Origin: Nesterenkonia natronophila
Lineage (GTDB): Bacteria > Actinomycetota > Actinomycetes > Actinomycetales > Micrococcaceae
Length of the DNA stretch: 64,000 bases
Assembly (NCBI RefSeq): GCF_003595215.1
Contig: NZ_QYZP01000001.1
Location: 248,001-312,000 of the forward strand
Reading direction: 5' to 3'
In this document: piece after piece, positions 16,812 through 24,496 of the stretch
How the letters are laid out: every line of letters begins with the position of its first letter
Numbering within the stretch: position 1 is the stretch's first letter
Translations under genes and position numbers: made by a program
The notes under the pieces: generated by a model
Seen by the model: the letters and a program-made list of their open reading frames with translations, nothing else
Told to the model about the DNA's origin: nothing
Database searches by the model: none

Positions 16812-17546
16812 TCAGTTCATGAGTGTGATGTCGAAGGCGTAGCGGTCGGCCCGGTAGACATGGCGACCGCACTCGATGGGTGCGCCGCTGCTGTCGAGAG
16901 CGGTCCGCTCCATCACCACCAGGGCTGAGCCTGTTTCCGCCTTTAGCTGGGAGGCCTGTTCCTCGTCAGCGACGTCGGCCCCCACGCGCTGGTGCGCCAT
17001 GCGGAAGTCCACTCCGGCGCGTCGCAGTAGGTTGTACAGCCCGTCAGCTTCGAGGTCTTTTCGAGTCAGCTGGGCTAGTGTCACCGGCAGCCAGTTCTCC
17101 ATCAGTGCCAGGGGGCGGCCATCTACCAGACGCAGCCGTCTGAGGTGGTAGACCTCCGAGCCTTCGCTCAGTCCAAGCTTTTCGCGGATTGGTTCTGGGG
17201 CGGTGACGGTCTCGATGGTGAGTACACGCGTCTGTGGTGCCGAGCCCTCGTCCTGAAGGTCGTTATAGAGGCTCGACAGCCGGAGGTTGCGCCGCACAGG
17301 GGGGCCGATGACCTGTGTCCCCACGCCGCGCCGGCGGACCACGAGCCCATCACGGACAAGTCGGTCCATAGCCTGGCGCATAGTGGGCCGAGATAGGTTG
17401 TACCGCTTGGCCAAGGAGATCTCGTTTTCCAGCTTGGTTTCTGGAGGCAGCACGCCCTCACGGATGGCCTTGTCGAACGCTGAGGCCACTTGGTGGTACA
17501 GGGGGATGGGGGACGATCGATCAATAGAGATGTCGAGGTCAGTCAC
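16812..17546 (-). CDS. GntR/HutC-type regulator, probable inositol operon regulator
   Basis: A 244-residue regulator. The N-terminal GntR winged helix spans about residues 15-75 (PLYHQVASAFDKAIREG, LAKRYNLSRPTMRQAMDRLV, RRRGVGTQV); the C-terminal UTRA effector domain spans about 90-240 (YHLRRLRLVDGRPLALMENWLP, MERTALDSSGAPIECGRHVYRADRYAFDI). GTG 17546 follows AAGGAG by six bases; an in-frame ATG at 17564 lacks a ribosome site. It is co-directional with iolB. A palindromic operator pair directly upstream shares its core with the site before iolE, which supports control of inositol genes. The effector is unknown, possibly an inositol intermediate. Confidence 0.85.
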   Translation of the reverse strand: MTDLDISIDRSSPIPLYHQVASAFDKAIREGVLPPETKLENEISLAKRYNLSRPTMRQAMDRLVRDGLVVRRRGVGTQVIGPPVRRNLRLSSLYNDLQDEGSAPQTRVLTIETVTAPEPIREKLGLSEGSEVYHLRRLRLVDGRPLALMENWLPVTLAQLTRKDLEADGLYNLLRRAGVDFRMAHQRVGADVADEEQASQLKAETGSALVVMERTALDSSGAPIECGRHVYRADRYAFDITLMN

Positions 17547-17567
17547 GGTGCTCTCCTTCGCCATATA

Positions 17568-17585
17568 TGACAGTTTGTCATGACA
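17568..17585. promoter_or_regulatory. Two overlapping palindromes before the GntR regulator gene
   Basis: TGACAGTTTGTCA (17568-17580) and TGTCATGACA (17576-17585) are perfect inverted repeats sharing the TGTCA half-site, 22-39 bases upstream of the GTG start. The second matches the iolE-promoter site TGTCTTGACA at 9 of 10 bases. Likely autoregulatory binding sites of the GntR protein. Confidence 0.6.
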
Positions 17586-17619
17586 TTTAGAAGAAGCAAA
17601 GGCACGGTGGCCAGTGGCC

Positions 17620-17642
17620 CCTCGGGCTTGCTCAGCCCGAGG
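17620..17642 (-). terminator. Strong hairpin at the end of the MFS gene
   Basis: CCTCGGGCT and AGCCCGAGG form a perfect 9-bp stem with a 5-base loop that contains the MFS stop codon. A second short dyad GGCCA-G-TGGCC follows at 17609-17619. There is no T-run, as is common in high-GC genomes. It separates the MFS gene from the iol regulator. Confidence 0.65.
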
Positions 17643-18837
17643 TTGTCGAGGCTCGGCGCCGGCTGGGCTGCGGCACGGAGCCCACCAAGCCGACCAGTGT
17701 GAGACCTGCAGCGACCAGGAACGTGGTCGGAAGTCCGATCGAACCTGCCAGTACTCCTAGTGCCGCGGGGCCGGCGATGGACCCGGCCGCCAGCAGCAGC
17801 AGCGCGGCGCTGAACCCGGCCGTAGGCCGTTCGGGGAAGGTCCGCGAGCTCCACACCGCCAACAATGCGGACATCATCATGAAGCTCGGACCGTACAGTG
17901 CGGCAGACAAGCACACTAGGAACCAATTGCCAGGGGCTGCGCCGAGTACAGCGATGGCGGCGGCGAGTAAGATCAGCGCAATGATCAGTACGGCACCAAG
18001 TCCGAAGCGCTTCACTAGGTCACCAGTAGCCACACCTACAAGTCCCAAGACCCCGACGATGGTCCACAAGATCGGACCGACATAATCTGGCAACCCACTC
18101 TCCTGGGCCAGATCCGCGGCGTATGTCCAGTAGAAAGCGCTGGCAACACCAAAGACAAACGCCACAAAATACAGGGGGTAGGCGCCTTCAGTGAGCGTCC
18201 AGCGCCACCTGCTGAGGCTGAGGAGGGTGGTGTGGCTCGCCGGTGCACTTTGCGGATCACTTGTGGGGGAGGCAGGGTTCTGCGACCGGCCCGGCAGCAG
18301 TCGGGCATTCCATAGGGTGCTGGCCAGAGCGAAGATGGCGAAGGCTATCCACGCTGCCCTCCAGAATGGACCAGCTATGAGCGCAATCGGACCGGCCAGA
18401 ATCAGTCCGACAGCGGTACCGGTACTCACGATCGACAGTGTCCGCCCCCGCGCATCAGCTGAGATGAGTTGGTCTACGGCGTCGGAGAACGGTGCCCAGG
18501 CCCAACCCGGGCTCGTGCTGGCCAGGATTGCCCCGGCTGCCATCACAGCCCCGTTGGGAGCCGCAGCGATCATGATCATTCCCCCGGCGGCGCATAGTCC
18601 GCCTAGCAAGATTGGTACGCGGGGGCGCAGTCTTGTTGACAGGTACGCTGCCAGCAGCAGACCCGCCAGGTATGACGCGTATGTGGCACCAGATATGAGC
18701 CCCAGTGTCTCGGTGGAGAGGTCAAACTCGTCGCGGAATTCGGGGACGAACAAGCCGTACCCGTAGCGTGCGAAACCGAAGGCCACAGCGATCATGGACA
18801 TGCCCGCCAGGCCAATCGTTAATTCTCGTGTCTTCAT
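17632..18837 (-). CDS. MFS transporter, YbfB/YjiJ-like
   Basis: A 401-residue transporter with about twelve hydrophobic segments. The first helix has GFARYGYGLFVPEF, and the loop after helix 2 has STRLRPRVPILLGG; both are YbfB/YjiJ-type MFS features. The middle loop (about residues 195-225) is polar and Ser/Pro-rich. It lies next to the iol cluster but is set off by a hairpin terminator and has its own divergent promoter with a long dyad, shared with the CGNR regulator gene. So its substrate may have nothing to do with inositol. Confidence 0.8.
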   Translation of the reverse strand: MKTRELTIGLAGMSMIAVAFGFARYGYGLFVPEFRDEFDLSTETLGLISGATYASYLAGLLLAAYLSTRLRPRVPILLGGLCAAGGMIMIAAAPNGAVMAAGAILASTSPGWAWAPFSDAVDQLISADARGRTLSIVSTGTAVGLILAGPIALIAGPFWRAAWIAFAIFALASTLWNARLLPGRSQNPASPTSDPQSAPASHTTLLSLSRWRWTLTEGAYPLYFVAFVFGVASAFYWTYAADLAQESGLPDYVGPILWTIVGVLGLVGVATGDLVKRFGLGAVLIIALILLAAAIAVLGAAPGNWFLVCLSAALYGPSFMMMSALLAVWSSRTFPERPTAGFSAALLLLAAGSIAGPAALGVLAGSIGLPTTFLVAAGLTLVGLVGSVPQPSRRRASTTSG

Positions 18838-18897
18838 GAACCTCTCTCATCTGAGCAGTGGACTTCTTCAGTCACTGCAACCCAATACTTCGCCGTG

Positions 18898-18962
18898 GAA
18901 GTTACCAGCCTATATATTATGCTAGTAACGATTACTAGTAAAATGGTGATGATGGTAACTTC
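18898..18962. promoter_or_regulatory. Nested dyad in the MFS/CGNR divergent promoter
   Basis: CTAGTAA-CGA-TTACTAG (18922-18938) is a perfect 17-bp palindrome centred on 18930. A second perfect pair, GAAGTTACCA (18898-18907) and TGGTAACTTC (18953-18962), has exactly the same centre. The in-between bases are AT-rich with a TATATATTATG stretch. It probably binds the divergently encoded CGNR regulator as a multimer and controls both genes. Confidence 0.6.
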
Positions 18963-18997
18963 AGTGGAAACGCCTAGTTGTAAGTAAGGTCGAGCCA

Positions 18998-19570
18998 ATG
19001 AACCCTGACGATCTCAAGCCTGCACCTCCGCCGCTGAGACTTGTGCAGCAGTTCCTGAACACGCGAAGCTTGATGCGGAACTTCGACCTTCTTGATACAC
19101 AGGGGAATTTCTGTAGGTGGTACGAAGGCGTCACGGGCTCATTGCCAAGCTGGGCCCCGGACCAGGAGTCTTTGGAGCACCTCATATCACTGCGTGAGGC
19201 ATTGCGAGCTGGACTACTCATACGCTCCTCAGCATCTCTCCAAGAAGCATCCTCGGTGGGTGAGCAGATCACACAGCTCGTGGCCCCTGATGCCTTGAAG
19301 ATCAGCTTCTCGGCCTCCGCCGAGCCTCGGCTCGCACCCCGATGGGAGGGCGCCAGGGGCTTCGAGGGGATGCTCTTGCAAGCAGCAGTTGATGCCCACT
19401 ACAGAGGAACGTGGCATCGATTGAAGGTATGCGCCAGCGAGGGGTGTCGGTGGGCCTTCTACGACGCCTCGAAGAACCGCTCTGCGGCTTGGTGTGACAT
19501 GGCCATCTGTGGCGCGCGCGCAAAAATGCGAACATACCGGAAGCGCCGACACGCCACTGTGGATGAGTGA
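18998..19570 (+). CDS. CGNR zinc-finger / ABATE-domain regulator
   Basis: A 190-residue protein. The N-terminal 130 residues form the helical ABATE-type domain (LRLVQQFLNTRSL, then LREALRAGLLIRS). The C-terminal 45 residues are a treble-clef zinc finger: KVCASEGCRWAFYDASKNRSAAWCDMAICGARAKMRTYRKR split around residues 142-183, with Cys pairs C-x4-C and C-x4-C and CGAR in place of CGNR. Such proteins are taken to be transcription regulators, often next to transporter or hydrolase genes. Here it diverges from an MFS gene across a nested palindrome and precedes an alpha/beta hydrolase by 50 bases. Confidence 0.85.
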   Translation: MNPDDLKPAPPPLRLVQQFLNTRSLMRNFDLLDTQGNFCRWYEGVTGSLPSWAPDQESLEHLISLREALRAGLLIRSSASLQEASSVGEQITQLVAPDALKISFSASAEPRLAPRWEGARGFEGMLLQAAVDAHYRGTWHRLKVCASEGCRWAFYDASKNRSAAWCDMAICGARAKMRTYRKRRHATVDE

Positions 19571-19620
19571 GCGGTGGTCGCTCGGCTTGGGACGAGTTGT
19601 CTCTGTGGTTGGATGACCCT

Positions 19621-20463
19621 ATGTCTCAGATCACACAGCTGGAACACCTCAGGATGAGCTACACCGATACGGGCGGCAGTGGGCCGCTGTTACTGCTGCT
19701 TCACGGGTGGCCCCAGACCTCGCAATGCTGGGATGCAGTGATTCCCGCCCTGGCCCAGGAGTATCGAGTTGTGGCGCCGGATCTGCGCGGCTACGGGCTC
19801 ACGGACAAGCCGCGGGGCGGGTATGACAAGAAGACGATGGCCCGGGACATTCGGCAACTCGTCCAGCATTTGGGATACAGCAAATTCCGGCTTGTCGGTC
19901 ACGATCGAGGAGCCAGGGTGGGTCATCGATTCGCGCTGGATCATCCTGAGATGCTGACACATCTGACGTTGCTGGACATCGCTCCGACCCTCTACATGTT
20001 CCGTGAGGGAACGACTGCCATGGCGCAAGGTTACTGGCATTGGTTCTTTCACATGCAGGATGATCTGCCAGAATTGCTTGTCGCCCCTCGCATTGACGAG
20101 TACTTGCGATTCTTCTTCGAGCGGTGGACTTATCAGCGCACGGCTCTCGAGGCTGCGATACCGGACTATGTGAGGGCCTTCTCTCGCCCTGGTGCGCTGC
20201 GCGCCGGCTTCGACGACTACCGGGCTTTCGATATCGACGTCGTGCATGACGGCGAAGATTTTGATGCACGGAACACTCTGCCGCTGCCGGTGCAGGTGTT
20301 GTGGGGTGATCACGGGCTGGTTGCTGGGCGTGATCTCGTGGAAATCTGGACACCCTTCGCGCCCGAGGCTTTCGGCGAGCCCATCGCTGAGTGCGGCCAC
20401 TTCATTCCAGAGGAGCAGCCGGAAGCGCTTGTCGACAAGCTGCTGACTTATCTCCGGAGCTGA
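19621..20463 (+). CDS. Haloacetate dehalogenase-type alpha/beta hydrolase
   Basis: A 280-residue alpha/beta hydrolase with an Asp nucleophile. VGHDRGARVGHRFALDHP gives Asp95, with Arg96 and Arg99 at the spacing used by fluoroacetate dehalogenases to hold the carboxylate. HW at 140-141 fits the halide-binding His-Trp of that family, Asp119 (LLDI) the acid, and His260 (CGHFIPEEQP) the base. HGWPQTSQCW near residue 28 is the oxyanion region. The family hydrolyses 2-haloacetates to glycolate. ATG 19621 is chosen (GGATGA precedes); the frame is open from 19567. Epoxide hydrolase is less likely without the paired Tyr pattern. It lies downstream of the CGNR regulator. Confidence 0.78.
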   Translation: MSQITQLEHLRMSYTDTGGSGPLLLLLHGWPQTSQCWDAVIPALAQEYRVVAPDLRGYGLTDKPRGGYDKKTMARDIRQLVQHLGYSKFRLVGHDRGARVGHRFALDHPEMLTHLTLLDIAPTLYMFREGTTAMAQGYWHWFFHMQDDLPELLVAPRIDEYLRFFFERWTYQRTALEAAIPDYVRAFSRPGALRAGFDDYRAFDIDVVHDGEDFDARNTLPLPVQVLWGDHGLVAGRDLVEIWTPFAPEAFGEPIAECGHFIPEEQPEALVDKLLTYLRS

Positions 20464-20502
20464 AACCACCCGACGGATGGCCTTGGACGTCAGCGCAGGG
20501 AA

Positions 20503-21411
20503 CTAACCACCCGTGCTGGGTGGTTGCTGCTCTGCGGGGGGTCGAGCCGGCGCCTGAGCGGCCAGATACGGATCGTACTGCGGCTTCTGGTAGGCCAGCT
20601 CGCCCCCCTGGCGGCCTCCGTAAGGACGCCCATGATCAGCGTACTCCTCCCGGAAGTACACTAAACGCCAGCCCCCAATCTCAATGCGAGACCCGGATCT
20701 CAGGACGACTTGCTCACCACGAGCGGGATTTCGGCTGCCGCCACCTGGACCCACGCGTTTCAGAACATACTCGTCCATAGCATCGTGGCTGATGATCGCG
20801 TGGATGGGGTCCAAACCGGCCAGCGTGAGATCGGCACTGTCATCGCTGCCGATAGTGGTCTGGTCGGGGAGGAGATTGAACTCCGTCCGCTGCGACGATC
20901 CTCCCGAGGCGTCCGCTTTGGTCACGATCAGCCGGGGACGTCCGGCCCCAGGTGTTGAGTGAGTGGTGGTGGCCCGGCGTCGTCGTATTCTTCGGTTGAA
21001 TGTCGGTACAGGGGGCCAAGGTGTCAGGGGAATATTGCCCAGCGCGGGGAGCGGGGGCTCTTCACCCCTTCTGGGGCGTGCGTTGAAGGTATTTCTCAGT
21101 GAGCCCAGGCGTATGTGCTGCGATCGGGTGAACCAACGGTGCAGCCTTGGTCCTTTCACAGCCCCCAGAGTGACAATAGGGCCGTCGGGCCCGATGATTG
21201 ACAGGGACAGGCCTCGGGCCGCCAATCCGTCTGCGAGCTGAACCGCATTTCGTCGATCACCCGGGGTCATTCGAGAGATTAAAGACGAATCGTCGGTGCG
21301 GACCTCAATGTCCTTTCCAGCGGCTTTGACCGACCCATTGATGGTGTGACCCTTAACGTTCTTCGCATCGATGGGCGTGTACGAAAAGTTGAGGTCAATA
21401 TCCAGCCGCAT
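20503..21411 (-). CDS. FHA-domain protein
   Basis: A 302-residue protein. Residues 1-90 are a separate alpha/beta region, residues 90-155 a basic Pro/Arg linker, and residues 160-265 an FHA-like beta sandwich: RPRLIVTKADAS, TTIGSDDSADLTLAGLDPIHAIIS, RSGSRIEIGGWRLVYFREE. The usual GR...S..H core appears as IGSDDSADLTL...HA, so the first Arg is replaced by Ser, which may weaken phosphothreonine binding. The C-terminus is Pro/Gln/Gly-rich. It follows the 82-residue gene by 27 bases and probably forms a two-gene unit with it. No kinase gene is nearby. Confidence 0.75.
   Translation of the reverse strand: MRLDIDLNFSYTPIDAKNVKGHTINGSVKAAGKDIEVRTDDSSLISRMTPGDRRNAVQLADGLAARGLSLSIIGPDGPIVTLGAVKGPRLHRWFTRSQHIRLGSLRNTFNARPRRGEEPPLPALGNIPLTPWPPVPTFNRRIRRRRATTTHSTPGAGRPRLIVTKADASGGSSQRTEFNLLPDQTTIGSDDSADLTLAGLDPIHAIISHDAMDEYVLKRVGPGGGSRNPARGEQVVLRSGSRIEIGGWRLVYFREEYADHGRPYGGRQGGELAYQKPQYDPYLAAQAPARPPAEQQPPSTGG
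20505..20525. terminator. Hairpin between converging hydrolase and FHA genes
   Basis: AACCACCC-GTGCT-GGGTGGTT makes a perfect 8-bp stem and 5-base loop overlapping the FHA stop codon. It sits 41 bases after the hydrolase stop, so it can serve both transcripts. Confidence 0.6.
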
Positions 21412-21438
21412 GAGGAGTCAGCTCCTGCTCACCGTGGC

Positions 21439-21687
21439 TCAGCGCGACACTTCGTCGTCGCTGGTTGTCACGCGGAGGGTCCCGTCGAACTTCCACACAG
21501 CGCGCGGGGCGTCGGGGCCGATGTCGCGTGGAACCTCAACCGTCATGTCCTGCAGCGTGTAGTTGACTGCGGCACCCCGGCCTGTGAGATAAGACCACAT
21601 TTCCTGACCAAGATCGGCCCAATCGCCTATCTGGTGTGTTTCGGAACCCTGCTGGTCAGAAGTCTGCGGTGACTTGCTCTCCGTCAT
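21439..21687 (-). CDS. Small acidic hypothetical protein
   Basis: An 82-residue soluble protein, polar at the N-terminus, with WADLGQEMWSYLTGRG (a likely helix), then strands NYTLQDMTVEVPRD and AVWKFDGTLRVTTSDD. ATG 21687 follows GGAGATAGGATC, a good ribosome site. It is directly upstream of the FHA gene on the same strand. Not recognised; the helix-plus-strands pattern with alternating charged residues suggests a small folded domain. Confidence 0.6.
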   Translation of the reverse strand: MTESKSPQTSDQQGSETHQIGDWADLGQEMWSYLTGRGAAVNYTLQDMTVEVPRDIGPDAPRAVWKFDGTLRVTTSDDEVSR

Positions 21688-21844
21688 GATCCTATCTCCG
21701 TTTCACATCGCGAATCAGCGTGATATTGGACTTCCAGTCTACAGAGAAGCTCCCATTTGTGGGATACCCCTCATGCGACTATTTGATCCTGCGGCCATGT
21801 GAGAAGCCAGGCGGTCGCGGCAGCGTTCAGCCGCGGACGGTGAA

Positions 21845-21862
21845 GTAACAAAAAGCTGTTAC
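21845..21862. promoter_or_regulatory. Inverted repeat upstream of the ATP-grasp gene
   Basis: GTAACA-AAAAGC-TGTTAC is a perfect 6+6 inverted repeat 92 bases upstream of the ATP-grasp start. It may be an operator; it lacks the features of a terminator. Confidence 0.35.
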
Positions 21863-21954
21863 CCCTGCGCGCGGCGCCCACCATTGCGACCAGTCCTGTG
21901 TTGTGCTGTCAGACATATGCAGGAAGTTCTTCCCGGATATCGAAAGGCTGCTCC

Positions 21955-22980
21955 GTGGAGTTATCTCAAACGCGCAGGTACCTGAGCGATCTTGACATCA
22001 GAGCAGGCTCTACGGCCACCCTGATTGCGAACCGGGCTATTCGCCGGGGCATCGCTGTCTACTCCGATGATCGCCAGAGGCTGACTCTGCAGCGTGGAAA
22101 GCGACGTGTGTGGTTTGACGGTGCCCAGTCAAACATAAACAAGGTGTTGGCCCAGCGCTGCACTCGCTTCAAGGATGTGACCGCGAGGCTTCTTCGCGAC
22201 CATGGTGTCAATGTTCCTGAGAACGTGGTGTTTGGGGCGGATCAGATACGTCCGGCCTGGGAGTGGGCCGCGCGTGCTTTGCCTGTGGTGGTGAAGCCGC
22301 CCAACGGAGGTAAGGGTGCCTTGGTTCACGTTGGGGTCTCCGAATTTTCTGCCTTCGAGAATGCCTTCAGCGCAGTCGCCGAGTCTGCTGGTGAAGTGCT
22401 CGTCGAACGTTTCGTTGAGGGAGAGGAGCATCGTGTTCTTCTCATTTACGGCAAAGTCGCAGCGGCTCAGCGTCGCGTGCCGGCCCACGTGGTGGGGAAC
22501 GGCAGGTCGACGATTCAGAAGCTGATAGAGAAAAAGAATCGTTTGCGCAGGAAATCGAAGAACCGCATATATATCGAGGCGCAAATACCTGTGGATGCTG
22601 TGGTCGTCAGCCAGTTGGATGCGCAAGGCATGCGTCTGGATTCGGTCCCCTCGCGCGGTCAGCGGGTCTGGTTGCGCTCGAACTCGAACGTGAGCAGCGG
22701 CGGGGAAGCCCACGATGCCACGGACGAGCTGCGTGCGGACGAGATAGCAATGGCAGAAGAGGTCGCCCGGGCTATCCCGGGTCTGCGCGTAGCTGGTCTT
22801 GACATGCTCCTGCCCCGGGACGGCAACGGAGACGAACCCTATGTGCTGGAAGTCAACAGCAGCCCGTTGATCATCGGTCATCACTATCCCTGGGCGGGGC
22901 CCAGCAGAGATGTTGCCGCACTGCTGGTGGAAGCCATGTTCCCCGCGGCGAAGAACGCGGCTTCCACCCGCAGTGACTAA
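21955..22980 (+). CDS. Orphan ATP-grasp enzyme, cyanophycin-synthetase/GshF-like
   Basis: A 341-residue ATP-grasp protein. Motifs in order: RFKDVTARLLRDHGVNVPEN (subdomain entry), VVKPPNGGKGALVHVGVS (Lys and glycine loop, near residue 112), VLVERFVEGEEHRVLLIYGKV (adenine-pocket region), and the metal-binding end EVNSSPLIIGHHYPW. This order matches the ATP-grasp module of cyanophycin synthetases and GshF glutathione synthetases. There is no Mur-ligase half, so it is not a full cyanophycin synthetase. It probably joins an amino acid to a carboxylate. GTG 21955 follows AAAGG. It is not clearly linked to its neighbours. Confidence 0.75.
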   Translation: MELSQTRRYLSDLDIRAGSTATLIANRAIRRGIAVYSDDRQRLTLQRGKRRVWFDGAQSNINKVLAQRCTRFKDVTARLLRDHGVNVPENVVFGADQIRPAWEWAARALPVVVKPPNGGKGALVHVGVSEFSAFENAFSAVAESAGEVLVERFVEGEEHRVLLIYGKVAAAQRRVPAHVVGNGRSTIQKLIEKKNRLRRKSKNRIYIEAQIPVDAVVVSQLDAQGMRLDSVPSRGQRVWLRSNSNVSSGGEAHDATDELRADEIAMAEEVARAIPGLRVAGLDMLLPRDGNGDEPYVLEVNSSPLIIGHHYPWAGPSRDVAALLVEAMFPAAKNAASTRSD

Positions 22981-23032
22981 ATTCCCTGCTCGACTGGCGA
23001 ATCAGTAGATTCACTCGTATTCATGAGTCCCC

Positions 23033-24343
23033 TCAGGCGTCCGCCAAGGCCTCGAGAATCACCGTCAGGCCCTCAGTGAGCAGCTCGTCACTGATGGTCA
23101 GGGGAGGAAGCAGTCGAATGACATTCCCGTAGGATCCGCAAGTCAGGGTGATGACGCCGGCACTTCGAGCGGCCGTCGCCACAGCAGAGGTCAGAGCAGC
23201 ATCGGCAGACTTGGTCTCGGGGTCTACCAGTTCGAACGCCAACATCGCACCTCGACCGCGAATGTCACCGATGCGGGGGTCCGACTCCTGCGCTGCTTCG
23301 AGTCGGGTGCGAACCAGTTTCTCTATCCCGAGTGCCGCCTGATTCAGACTGCGCTCTTCTATGGTCTCCATAGATCCCAATGCTGCCGCGCAGGCGACAG
23401 GGTTGCCACCGTATGTACCGCCGAGGCCTCCGGGGTGGGCGGCGTCCATGATTTCTGCGCGTCCGGTCACCGCTGACAGAGGCATGCCTCCTGCGATTCC
23501 CTTCGCAGTAGTGATGATGTCTGGTTCCACCTCCTCATACTCAGAGGCAAACCAACGGCCGGTACGGGCGAATCCGGTCTGGACTTCATCGGCGATGAAA
23601 ACGACGCCGTTCTCTCGGCACCACTGCACGATCTCCTTCAAGAACCCGGGCGCCGGGACAATGAACCCGCCCTCCCCCTGAATCGGCTCCATGATCACCG
23701 CGGCCAAATTGTCAGCCCCAATGTGGAGCTCTAACTGTTCGATAGCGCGCGCAGCTGCTTGGTGACCATCGAGCTGATCACGGAACGGGTAGGATCCCGG
23801 CACGCGGTATACCTCCGGCGCGAATGGCCCGAAGGAATGCTTGTAGGGCATTGATTTCGCAGTCAGCGACATGGTGAGCGAGGTGCGGCCGTGGTAGGCG
23901 TGATCGAAGGCAGCAACTGCCTGTTTCCCGGTGAAGGACCGGGCGATCTTGACAGCGTTCTCGACAGCCTCGGCGCCCGAGTTGAAAAGCGCTGAGCGCA
24001 CCGGGCCTGCCACGGGGGTGATCTCCGCGAGTTTCTCTGCCACTGCCACATAGCCTTCATAGGGGGTCACCATGAAGCAGGTGTGGGTGAACTCAGATAC
24101 TTGCTGCTGAACAGCCTCCACCACCTTGGGAGCACTCGCCCCCACACTGGTGACCGCGATGCCTGCCGCGAGATCGATCAGTCGGTTGCCGTCCACATCC
24201 TCTACGATTCCGTCCTGGGCTCTGACGGCGAAGGTCGGCATCAGGGTCGAGACGCCATGAGCTACTGCGGCCTGCTGCCGCTCCATCAATTGGCGGGCCT
24301 TCGGTCCGGGAAGTTCGGTCACGAGGTGGCGGATCTGTTCCAT
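23033..24343 (-). CDS. gabT: 4-Aminobutyrate / 5-aminovalerate transaminase
   Basis: A 436-residue class III PLP aminotransferase. The phosphate-binding SGAEAVENAVKIAR, FDHAYHGRTSLTMSLTAK, the EPIQGEGGFIVPA segment, VFIADEVQTGFARTG with the PLP-pyridine Asp, and the Schiff-base Lys near residue 281 (TTAKGIAGG) are all present. It moves the terminal amino group of GABA to 2-oxoglutarate, giving succinate semialdehyde; 5-aminovalerate is a common second substrate. It lies downstream of the CoA transferase and glutaryl-CoA-type dehydrogenase genes on the same strand, separated by 153 bases with a hairpin, which favours a 5-aminovalerate/glutarate role. Confidence 0.88.
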   Translation of the reverse strand: MEQIRHLVTELPGPKARQLMERQQAAVAHGVSTLMPTFAVRAQDGIVEDVDGNRLIDLAAGIAVTSVGASAPKVVEAVQQQVSEFTHTCFMVTPYEGYVAVAEKLAEITPVAGPVRSALFNSGAEAVENAVKIARSFTGKQAVAAFDHAYHGRTSLTMSLTAKSMPYKHSFGPFAPEVYRVPGSYPFRDQLDGHQAAARAIEQLELHIGADNLAAVIMEPIQGEGGFIVPAPGFLKEIVQWCRENGVVFIADEVQTGFARTGRWFASEYEEVEPDIITTAKGIAGGMPLSAVTGRAEIMDAAHPGGLGGTYGGNPVACAAALGSMETIEERSLNQAALGIEKLVRTRLEAAQESDPRIGDIRGRGAMLAFELVDPETKSADAALTSAVATAARSAGVITLTCGSYGNVIRLLPPLTISDELLTEGLTVILEALADA

Positions 24344-24439
24344 GCGGTGGCACTCCTAAGTGCAGAGGTGAGCAGTGAGTATAGAGGGGGAAGCCGATGA
24401 CCTTCAGTCCTGATAATGGCGCACAGCAGTCATACTGTC

Positions 24440-24480
24440 GAATGCCCATAATTCACTAGAACTATGCCTTGTGGGCATTC
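24440..24480. other. Hairpin between gcdH and gabT
   Basis: GAATGCCCATAA (24440-24451) pairs with TTGTGGGCATTC (24469-24480), 12 bp with one G-U, over a 17-base loop. It lies 16 bases after the dehydrogenase stop and before the gabT promoter region on the minus strand. It may be a terminator or an operator; no T-run follows. Confidence 0.5.
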
Positions 24481-24496
24481 CCCGCGCGGTGCCTGC

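Noticed and set aside
17632..18837. MFS gene as the inositol transporter
   Set aside because: It is YbfB/YjiJ-like, is split from the iol regulator by a strong hairpin and lacks the TGTCWTGACA operator, so the role was not assigned.
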